Assembly: GCA_022496805.1 (NCBI GenBank)
Contig: CM040093.1
Coordinates: 10,320,713-10,384,712, forward strand
Direction: 5' to 3'
Source of the DNA: Pohlia nutans
Lineage: Eukaryota > Streptophyta > Bryopsida > Bryales > Mniaceae
DNA: 64,000 bases
Made by a program: the position numbers and the translations under genes. Positions 12,600 to 23,100 of this stretch are shown in pieces. Positions within the stretch are counted from its first letter, which is position 1. Each line of letters begins with the position of its first letter. The notes beneath the pieces were generated by a model. The model was not told the origin of the DNA and did no database searches. It was given only the letters and a program-made list of their open reading frames with translations.

Positions 12600-12885
12600 A
12601 AGTCAGAGCCCCCGGCCTGCGCTCCATTATGAATATGAGGACCATCACTCCATCAGCTTACCAGTCGATCACCGGCATCACTACTCAAGCTCTCGATCAC
12701 AGTCTCTCATTTTCTCTACTTCGAGCTGCAACCAACGTACATCAACTCGTAGCTCATATTGTGAATTGAGCATTCAATCTCTGCTAGCTTCTAGCTGTTT
12801 CTGAACCGTAACTGCTGGTGATTGTGGAGTACCTGCATTGCGATCGATATATCTCGCAGTCAATCAATTACTGTCTAGCCGGAAG
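12600..12885 (+). other. Probable 5' UTR exon of the SPH gene
   Basis: A CT-rich, ATG-poor stretch ends in a strong donor (GCCGGAAG/GTAAGC, junction at 12885/12886). The next good acceptor ahead of a coding exon is at 14013. The exon start cannot be fixed from sequence; the call rests on the donor and position alone. Confidence 0.4.
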
Positions 12886-12939
12886 GTAAGCCACAAACGC
12901 ATTGGAATGCATTAGCTGTCGATCATAGCTTTTCAAATT

Positions 12940-14012
12940 TTGCTCTGTGTCTTGGAAAGGGCTCCGACTTCGAAACCTGAACTGCGCGCTCAAACGATCG
13001 CAGTTTCACAGTCCGGAAGCTAGACCGTACGCTTTAGTATGTCATATTCCAAAACTACGCATTGGTTTCACTGTCTTTCCCAAATCGAGTTGTGTCTTGG
13101 AAAGGACTCCTGACTTAGTTATGGTTAGTTGTGTCACTCTTGGGAATTGAGGACTCCAGCTTCAGTACTTCGGTGTCTGAACTGCGCTCAAAGCCTCGCT
13201 CTCGATCGCAGGTCCAGAGTCCGGAAGCTAGGTAATCATTAGCATGTCGTATTCCAAAATGCATTGGTTTCACTGTCTTTCCCAAGTCGAGACATTGTGT
13301 CTTGGAAAGGACTCCCAGCTTAATTATGGTTAGTTCTGTCACTCTTGAAATTTGAGGTACCGATTACCTAAACGGCGCTTATCAAAGCCTCACTAATCGC
13401 AGTTTGACAGTACGGAAGGGTAACTAAGCAATTCAATGATCATGTGCAATTCAAAATGCACAAGTTAATTCTCTCACTGTCTTTCCAAGTAGTGTCTTGG
13501 GAAGGGTTCCAAACTTGGATTGACCAGTAAACGTTTGGTCGCGAAATCCAGCTTGGGTACTCGATCGGTACCTGAGTTAAGCCCATCCATATGTACTTAT
13601 GAATGTTCAAATGCATACATATGTAAGTTGTATTTGATTTTTTTCTTAAGTTGATTTAATTTGTCAGTATTCTTATGCAGCACATTACATACAAATATAT
13701 GCTTGCATTTCCTTTATTTCAGAATCGGGTTCCGTCGCCCGTTCACTGGTGTAAAAATAATGCCTCATCGTTCGTCGCAAGCTTAAGCAGCATGTGATAT
13801 ATAAATGCATTGGTCTCACTGTACGTCATGTGTTTGAAAGGGCTCCTGACCACATGTTGCAGGATTATTATATATCCAGTATCACCTCACTGTACGTCGC
13901 AAGCTTAAGCAGCATGCATGTGATCATATATAAATGCATTGGTCGATCTCGCTAGTACAGTCATGTCCATACATCATGTCTTTGAAGGGGCTCCTGACCA
14001 ATATGATGTTGC
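12940..14012 (+). repeat. Degenerate tandem array in the SPH leader intron
   Basis: The motif GTGTCTTGGAAAGG recurs at about 12950, 13091, 13298 and 13490 with related forms near 13829 and 13979. Between copies lie GAACTGCGCTCAAA, GATCGCAG, CAGTCCGGAAGCTAG and GCATTGGTTTCACTGTCTTT, in the same order. Units are roughly 140-210 bp. The last two units (about 13795-13885 and 13926-14040) are a separate, closer duplication that includes the TTGCAGGATTAT acceptor, so an older acceptor sits upstream of the used one. Each unit also repeats a CCGGAAG sequence resembling the exon end at 12885. Confidence 0.75.
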
Positions 14013-14042
14013 AGGATTATACATATATCCAGAGATATATCG

Positions 14043-14507
14043 ATGATGAGGTCGGCTATGGCGACGGGGAGGGCGCTGATCACAGTAGTACTGCTGGGAC
14101 TGATCCACGTGGCGGCAGGCGCGATCACCATCCAGCAGACGGTGCAAAACTCGTGCACGGGCGACCTTGTCCTCCAGTGCAAGAACCTCGGCAAGGACTA
14201 CGGGGTGCAGACACTGGCCCCCGGGGCGACGTCCGTCATGTCCGTCACGAGCTCCCTGGACGATCCGGACCTCAGCTGCGACTTCAGCTCCGCCGTCGTG
14301 CCGGCGTTGCAAACGAAGAAGACGCTCAAGGTGTGGGAGTATCTCAAGTCCGGCTTCACGGACAACCCCGAGATGTCCTGTAGCAACGGTTGTCTCTGGA
14401 AGGCCCAGGACGATGGCATCTATTACCGCGCGCAGGACGGTGTTTCCTTCGTATTGTTCATCAAATGGGCCGATGTCATTCCCGGCACCCCTGTGACCAG
14501 CCCCTGA
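14043..14507 (+). CDS. S-protein homolog (plant self-incompatibility S1 family), secreted
   Basis: Small secreted cysteine-rich protein of the SPH/S1 family, whose founding members are pistil self-incompatibility ligands of poppy; most others have unknown roles. The 154-aa product begins with a signal peptide (hydrophobic run ITVVLLGLIHVAAG, likely cleavage near residue 26). The mature part shows the family landmarks: LVLQCKNLGKDYGVQTLAPG near the start, a CDF segment, the CSNGCLWKAQDDGIYYR block with paired Cys, and a final VLFIKW. Two adjacent ATGs (14043, 14046) are possible starts. The coding exon follows a good acceptor (TTGCAG before 14014), and a probable noncoding 5' exon ends with GGAAG/GTAAG at 12885, giving a roughly 1.1-kb leader intron made largely of tandem repeats. 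The gene is much more GC-rich than its surroundings. No defect seen. Confidence 0.85.
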   Translation: MMRSAMATGRALITVVLLGLIHVAAGAITIQQTVQNSCTGDLVLQCKNLGKDYGVQTLAPGATSVMSVTSSLDDPDLSCDFSSAVVPALQTKKTLKVWEYLKSGFTDNPEMSCSNGCLWKAQDDGIYYRAQDGVSFVLFIKWADVIPGTPVTSP

Positions 14508-15355
14508 TTAATACAGCAACTTCCTTCCTTCCTAAGTAGCCTTCCAGGATCTCATACATAATTATGGACTGAGTGCGAGATCATCATAATTTTATAGTTG
14601 ATACAGTGTGTGAATTTGAACTTGGATGTTTGGTGAAGTAGCTGCCAGAAGAAACTATAACAATAAAGGATTCAGTAAGTCGTACTCATTGTGGTAGTGC
14701 TGAGTGATATCATCAGTCACGAACTAATCTGTGCATGCCGATTTTTTCTGATTTTGTTAAGTCTTTGTGTTTGTATTCGCAGTTTTGGGTGTCTGAGACT
14801 TGACTTTCGTCTGCACTGTTGGACTGGACACGTATGATATCTTTTTACAGTGAAACTTTATCATTCTAAATATCCATTTGAGGTCGAGTGGTGACTCTAA
14901 TTCATTCATTTCACCGAGTCTAACCGTGTAACACAAGTACAACACTGGTGTTAACTTGCCCCGGCCTCTTTTGTGATTTTGTATGTCAATGGTGAAGCTA
15001 CATCTGAAGTATCACACAGGAAAGGTAATCTCCTTATTTTTGTTGGAGGTAGTTGGGAAATGTTTATTGTACCGAGTGGTCTTTGACTCTTTGCTATTTA
15101 ATTTGCAGTGGATGGTTGTAATGGTGGTTCGTCAACTTCAACGAAGTGAGATGTTTTAATTGCAGTCAAACTGTGCAAGAAAAGTAAAAAGTCTTGTCAG
15201 TTATTGTTCACAGAAATTATCAATGCCCAACTTCAGATTTAATTTTAAAACTTTTTTTAAAAAAATTGTACAGATAAAGGAGTACCTTTACTGCAAGACT
15301 CAGATATTCTTCTTTACTTTTCATGTCTTCATCAGGATAAAACAGTAACCATCCA

Positions 15356-15765
15356 TTAACCCTTAAAGGATGTTGGGGTATTTTATACGTTGGTAGTATC
15401 AACATACATGTGATGTTAAGGGGTGTAAAAGTGTGAATTTGGAGGGGAGATTTTTTGAGGAGGTGCATATCCATGCACTGTGCATATGGTGATTTTCAAG
15501 AGCATTTCCATCCGTTGTGGGATCATAAAACAATTATGTATTTTCTTAGTACACGACTCAAAATACATAGAAAACGCCCTTTGAGTAGCCATATCTTTTT
15601 TTCCGCGTCACACATTATTAAATATAAAAATTGCATATTTGTTCCCATTCCAAGCTCCATTTTTCATATTTGCAATTTCTATCAATACCATAGTCTTCGT
15701 GGTGAAATACCACCTGGAAGAACACTTCCAACCCTTTTTGACACGCAACCTCCTTTAGGGGTTAA
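15356..15765. mobile_element. TTAA-ended element (CCCTTAAAGGATGTTG termini)
   Basis: Starts TTAACCCTTAAAGGATGTTG and ends CGCAACCTCCTTTAGGGGTTAA-like sequence (right TTAA at 15762-15765). The interior is unrelated to the TTAA-A family, so it is a second family with the same termini logic. Confidence 0.7.
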
Positions 15766-15850
15766 GTGCTTGCAAGCAGGTTACAACTATACTAGGTCAA
15801 ACCGTGTCCCAACTAAGGGAGGGAGGATTGATAGTAAGAGTACCTAGAGC

Positions 15851-16423
15851 TTAAAGTTCCCTAAATGTTCAATTGTCCAGAAAGAATCAAACAGAGTTTT
15901 CCCATCCGTCATTGACTTTTTGCAACGTGGATTTTTTACTATATATTTTATGGGAAGTTAGCTTCATGCATGTGTGATCCAATTAAAAAGGGGATGATTT
16001 GTGAAAATTTTATGCCTCATTTCATGTCGTAGTGATTCACTCAAAATTTCGAAGATTTTAATGTAAAAGTGCTCTTAAAAAGTCAACTCATAAAATTAAG
16101 CAATCAAAAACTCTCCAAAAATCCCTACACTTAGAGTATTATTTACATTTCAACCAATCACAACAAATTTCATGTACAAATTTTCAACATCTTATTTGTA
16201 ATGGAATTACAAAAGAATATTCAATTTTAAGTTTCAAATTTTATACGAAAATATTGGTGACAACAATCATAGATCTAACCGTATGGATAGAATCAAAAAT
16301 TCATAATGTTAGTACAACGTTCATTCATATATCAAGTTTCAAAATATCCCTCTTAGTTACATTTTATAAGACATCTTTGAAATTCTTCAAATCTGGAGAG
16401 GGATGAGGAGGTTTAGGGGTTAA
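15851..16423 (+). mobile_element. TTAA-ended 570-bp repeat, copy 1
   Basis: Shares over 500 bp with 42530-43105, for example CGTGGATTTTTTACTATA, TTTATGGGAAGTTAGCTTCA and GGTGACAACAATCATAGATC. Right end GTTTAGGGGTTAA; left end degenerate. No reading frame. Confidence 0.7.
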
Positions 16424-17194
16424 CATCCACTCAGGGTGTTAACAACATCAACACCCAGAGTGCATTTTCTATTCGGCTTGCATCAACAGCGCGCAGAGGC
16501 TAATCAGCTCTACCAAGCCATGAAAGCTAGCATCTTAAAATAAAAAAACAGTCGCTACACTGCTAACTATATATGATTCAAAAGCTGCAATACGTCACCA
16601 AAGAACATGGTCCATTTCTATGGTCTCAATCGTTTCATGGGTCTCAATCGTTTCATGAATCCCAGTATGAAATGAGCAGTATGAAATCCACCATCATAAC
16701 GATTTTAGGCTTAATCCTTGATGAACATGACTGACTATACACACTTGTTACAACGTGTTGACCACATCATCGTTCATTAAAGGATAAGAACCAGTGAGAG
16801 TATTCTAAAACTCTTTCAAACTGGCACTCAAACGCCAATCATGCTAATTTTAAGAATGCTATTCAACGCAACAATTCAAAACTAGAGAATCATTCATGCC
16901 AAAGACAAACTAGAACCTTGCAAACAATGTGGAAACAATAGAGATCCGTAAAGTCTAGCAAAATTTTACTAGAAGAGGAAAGACAAGGCAAAACTGGTTT
17001 CTTACCTTCAAAGGCAGCAAAAAGGAGTTTTGCCTCCATTTTTTTTAGAATAATCATTGTGCTCTGCGTTTTCAAAGAGATTCAAACCGTGAACCTTCCC
17101 AATGAATTGAAGAGAAGCTCCCCAAACCACACTTGAGTTCCCATGGTGGAATCTCACCGTGTCCCTGGCATGAATCAGCAGTGAAGATTTACTT

Positions 17195-20100
17195 TCATAG
17201 GAGGTCGTAGAACATTCCTACTTCCAGAAAGCTGGCCGGCGGAATGTGTAACGACGATACAGGAGAGCGGCAAATGCTGTTCAAAAAAGGGTAGAGCAGT
17301 CCAGCGAATACCCAGTCGGCATAGGACGTGTTGTCATCCACCTTAAATTCGGACCGCCCAAGTACATACACTGCTCCGGCTTCTTTGGCTTCTCGGATCA
17401 TCTGGATCTCCTTCTCGCCATCTTTCTCCATGTCGTCCGGGTTGTCTGAGAAATCCAGGGCGGAGCCGATATGCTCCGTTAAGCACCGTGTCACCTGCAC
17501 ATATTCATGAAATTTATCGATGAATCCAAGGTAGAAGAGAAAAAATACAGTGATATCAAAATTGCATGCACACCCTACGCCTGTATCCACCCTTGACTCT
17601 AGAAATTGGATGAAATATCTTTGTATTTAATGGTCTTTGTGCAAGGTAGGTGAGAGAATATGAGCCACATGTAGTGATGCCTCTATAGTCCCTCCATAGC
17701 TAATTCAAGGAAGGGCTCAGTATCCTAGATTGATGGACAATAATGATCACCCATGTATAGTGATTGTGATTGGTTCACGCACTATAGAGAGGGTGATTAT
17801 AGCAGTTCAAGGGTGTGGAGACGATAGCTTGTGACACCAAATCTTGGATGTGACTATAGTGGACAAGGGATGAATTGAAGGAAGAAGGATGTGCATGCTC
17901 TAATGATGTTACCCATAATATTAGATTCAAAATCACCACATACACTCAACTTTTGGACTGGAAGATAAATTTGTAACACAAGTCCTCAATTCTGTTGACA
18001 AAGACGGTATGCAATTTGATATTGTGAGGGAAACCTCACGGAGAGAGGCAGTTTGAGCAACACAATGAGAGAAACCTCACAGAATCAGCTTGAATTCATT
18101 TTCTACAGTTCCTGCTTGATAACAATCGAGACTGATAAAAACAATCAATTGATAAATTTTATCTATAGACCTCCTCAGGAAATTCATCCTGCAGCTGATT
18201 TGATGCACTCAGAACACTTTGCTGGGTATTAACCCCTAAAGGACCAAGGATTCATGGCTTTTAAACGACATATTCAACCAATCAAATTGTGGAAAAGGTA
18301 ATTCAGATGGGACCAAACTTTATATCACTACAATCAGTGAAGAACATTGCATGTGTTGGTAATAAACAAATAAATTTGAATAGATGGAAGTCTACATAGG
18401 ACTTACTCAAAAATTGCTAAAAATAAGCATGAGGCCCAATTTGGGCTTCTCGGTCCTTTAAGGGATAAATGCGACTCTTTCCTGATGAGCTACTGTACTG
18501 AAACTCGTCTGCTCAAAGCTCATCATGCACGGGTGTCTCTAACAAAAGAAAGAGCAGATTAAAGACCAAATTCATGGAAGTGAGATGAGAATGAAGAACC
18601 TGGTCTAAGAAGTAGGTAGTTTCAGCACTTAGCAGATCCATGTAACCATAGCGCGCAACACAACGATATACTCCTTTGAACCCAATTCTTCCAACAAGGA
18701 AACGCTCCGCGGGCAACACGGTCTTGATCGGAATATGCCGGATTGTTGTGAAAATCAGAACCTGCACAAGAACATGGAAAATGAGCTAAAGCAAGACTAT
18801 ACAAGGTCAATTTATCAACAGGTAACGATGACATCTCCTGGGTCACTATCCTACACGTTCCCTTTCAAAGAGAGTACACTAAAATCGTGATTTAGTGTCA
18901 GCCAGAATTGATGTCTTTTACCACAGTTCGTTCAAAAGTGAGGAGAAATAGTGTCCCTACAGTGCATAGGAGTTTGCCACTTCCACTGAGAGTGCCATGT
19001 TACTTCCAAGTGATGAGAATGACATGTGTTGGCATGCCATGTCTATTATAAAGTTGTCATTCGTCATTGGAACACTACATCCAGAAAGTTTACTTGAAGT
19101 TTTTATCATTGTAAATTTTACAATACATTTTATTTTTTACAAGGACACTATATTTCTGAAAAGTCAAAAATAGTGTATGTGTTTAGAAATAGTGTCCCAG
19201 ACACTAAATCACCATTTTAGTGTAGTCAATGCAAATGGATGATGAATATAACACCTCACATAACGCTCTTTAGCCCTTGTTGGACCACTCCTTTACACTG
19301 TAGCAACACTATAGAGAATCTACTAATAAAATAGTCCAACTCTCCAACCCCCTCCGCTTGGACCAGCAGAAGTTAGAGAAAATTCTTTGTGATTCCTCTG
19401 ATCCCCAGACAGATGCTTCAGATTCGGAGGTGCAACACTAGGTTTTTAAAGAACGTTATGCAGAGGGGCTAGAATGTTATGACTCTCAATTATAGTAATA
19501 GAAGCTTTGTAACAAAGCACTAGTAGAAATTCTGTCAAATGTGACTTGTCTTTAAATAATGACTAAATTCCATTGTGACCTGTCCATAACCTCCATTGAG
19601 CCCATATGAAGGAGAGGTGGCAGCCTTCCATTGGATGAAGGAGAGCAAGGTTATTTCCCATAACCAAGGGTTGCTGTGAAGTTATGGTGTCCTTTTGGGA
19701 CCTTTGACGGAACATTATTGAAGAAGATCCAATAGTTCCAGTTGTAACTGTAACAAAAGTACATGATTGACCAAGGTCCATCCATAGAGGTTATGTCCAG
19801 TAACCTTCTCGAGCCTACCGGTTACCTAGTCGATAGTGATTGAAATTGTGATTTTGAGTCACTATAAACGAGTCACAACGGACATTTAGTCGTTAAAGCC
19901 AGGTCACATTTGACAAGATTTCTACTAGTGAAACAAGGTGGTAAGCTGTAAGAGACACATACCTTATGCAGGGTGCGAACGTTCCGAACATAGTGGTTGA
20001 CTATAGGAGGAACGCCATGAAATAAATCAGTGTAGAAGAAACAGACCCCAGGTACACGCAAGTCTCCTAAGCCGGATATGAGCTCACCCAAAGCTTTCTT

Positions 20101-23100
20101 CGTGATCTTGGTTTTCATTTCGTAATCAAACTTCTTCTGACGCCCATAATTCCAGGATGTCATGATTAAAGTGAACACTATGGAAATAATGAAGGGCACC
20201 CAGCCACCTTGAGGAATTTTCGTCATCACCACAGATAAGTAACACCCTTCTATTACGATAAACACGGTGAAGAAAAGGAGAACCAGGACCCAAGACGTAT
20301 CCCAAATCACAAGCATGATGATGGTCATCAGACACGTTGTGATCACCATGACGCAAACCACCGCAACTCCTGCAAATAAAACAATATCATACATGAATCT
20401 AATATCACTTCACTGCAAAATATTACATGAATAATGATGATCTGATATCAAACCTTTTTACAACGAACAGCTAACCCTCTGACATGTTCATATGGCTGTG
20501 GAGAAAACTCACCATACATAACGGACCACAATGCATGGATGAAGGGCTTAACTCCTAAAGGACCAAGGATTCATGGTTTTGAAATGACAAATTCAATTGA
20601 TCACATTGTGAAAAATAGAATTCAGATGGAACCAAATTTGATATCACCAGAATCAGTGAAGAACATTGTATGTCTTAGTCAAGTAACAAAGAAATTTGAA
20701 CAAGAGGAAAGTCCACAAAGGACCTAACAAACATGAGGCCTAATTTGGGCTTCTTGGTCCTTCATGTGACTGGTGATCTTAGATAATAATGTAAATGCAA
20801 GACCTGTTTGAGAGCTGAGATGATGTACCGAAGGCGTTGCCGATTTGCGTTGCACTTTGGAATCCAAATATGACAGCAAGGCATAACACCATCAAGCCAT
20901 AGTTGACTTCGGGGGAATAGATTTGGCCTTCCGTATCCTCCGATGTGTGCACAATCTTCACGGGAGGAAAATAATCGAGAGCCACAGACTGCTTTACAAC
21001 GGAGAATGTGGCTGTGATAAGCCCTTGGCTTGCTACGATGGCAGCTGTCGTGGCGATGATAAACATGGGCCAGAAGATCGGCATAGGTATCATTTTGAAA
21101 AACCCTTCCAAATACTGGTCAGGGTTGTTTATGAGGTAGGCTGTTTGCCCTGCATAAGTCAAAAGAACGGCTGGATATACTCCCAGGGAGAAAGCCATCT
21201 GCCACAAAACAATTCACCAAGAGTATAATTGCCAAGCAAGAGTCACAAAAACAAGGCATGCATGAGAAGAACGGCTGCCAAATTGAAATAATTGAGCTAT
21301 CCATCAGGAATTTAGGACCTCACTAATTTTTAACGATTTCCGTGCGACATCCGATATTTCATGGGTTCGTACATTTTTCGCACGGATTTCGCGTTAATTC
21401 TGCACTGAATCCGCGCGGCTTCTACATTCACTCTTTTCGTTATCTTACACAGTGCAAAATCCGTGCAGAATTAGCGCGAAATCCGTGCAAAATCTGTGCG
21501 AAAAATGTACGAACCCATGAAATATCGGATGTTGCATGGAAATCGTTTAAAATCCGTGGGGTCCTAAATTCCTGATGACTCGACAAAACGGAGCCCAAAA
21601 TTCATATGAAATTATACACATATGATTGAAGCGCAAAAGGCTCTGCTTACCTGAATGGAGAGTCTGTTGAAATGGCCCAAGTCTGCAAACATGGCTTCAC
21701 TACCTGCTTGCTAAACAAACCCCCATCAGTTTTTGTTACTTGAGGATGAAGACAAAAACCTTTCGCAAACGTTTTCTTCATTCAAAAACTCTTTGAAAGT
21801 AATTGTTGGAGCGTGATAAACATAGCTCAAAATAATTGATGAGTACTGAAAGTCATGACCTATTGAGTGGAAGAGTAGCCTTCAAAACCCTATATAATTC
21901 AACAAGAAGCGGTGTACAAAAAATCTAATGCTTTTCTTTAAAGTCTATGTCTAACAAATTTGTAAGAGTTCTGGGATGGCAGAAAGTAAAGTGGGGAGGT
22001 ATATTGATTGTAAAGTATATTAGAATTGAAAATAATAAATCTGGAGAACACCACGCTGATGTTTGCAACACTTGTTAATCTTTTCAGCCATTTAAGCAGA
22101 CTCCTGCCTAAATGCAGTACATACGATTCTCTTCAAAGAAGAAAACACTAGATTAAAATAGTCACATGTGAAAATTAAACCAGAAATTGGTCTTATAAAC
22201 CATACCTGTTATACACAGCACGACACCCCCAAGCATCTGCCAACCTTGCTTTCCATTTTTCTGAAAAAACCTGTAGATAAAATATGGAGAAAAGGCCTTG
22301 AAAATGGATGGGTAATGTTGTATGATGTTGTATATTCCCACCATAGGAGTCGTCAATAACCACAACGCCATGATAGGTGAGAAGAGAAACGCCACCTTGT
22401 TCGTCCCATACTTTTGGAAATAGAATACCACTATCAATATTATAGCTGACACCCATATAATCACCGCTGTATGCAAGAAATTGCAGAATTAGAAAGCAAC
22501 AATAGCCGGATTCCTAGTCTCAATCTTAAGCCGAAGAACGAACTGATAATATTATAATTCAGGCAGGGCCAAATCATAAGACCATTCCATGTGTTGGACA
22601 ATAAATAAATAAAATTGAACAAAAGACAGTCCCCTTAACCCTTAAAGGAAATACCAAGCCCCTTGGGCTTAAGTTTCTCAGTTTTCAAACCACTTTGACC
22701 ATGAATTGCTAATAATGGAGAAATAATTTTTTCATGCATGCTCCGTGACAGGAATAGTATGTACCTAGATTTTTAAAATGTAAATCACTTCTATATTTTG
22801 AGGTTGAAACTCAAAAACACTCCTTTCTTTCTAAATTAGGAAATATCCTTTAAGGGTTAAGATCCACTAAAAAGTGACATGAGGCCTAATTAGACCTCTT
22901 GAGAATCTCATTTCCCAATGGCGATCATTCATGAGGACATACTTACTTTGAGATATGCTCGGCACTGCAACTTGGATTCCACCGATAGCTGATAATACTG
23001 CATCCAAAGACCAAACAATGGCAAACTTCATGCCTTCACATAGCCTGGTTACAACAAAATTTACTGCATGAACAACCTGCGCCAAGAGATGCATGATCTT

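Noticed and set aside
12947..13342. Short coding genes inside the tandem array
   Set aside because: Frames differ between units and the repeat units themselves explain the open stretches.
14167..14496. Arg/Ser-rich open frame overlapping the SPH gene
   Set aside because: A shadow frame caused by the high GC content of the real coding exon.
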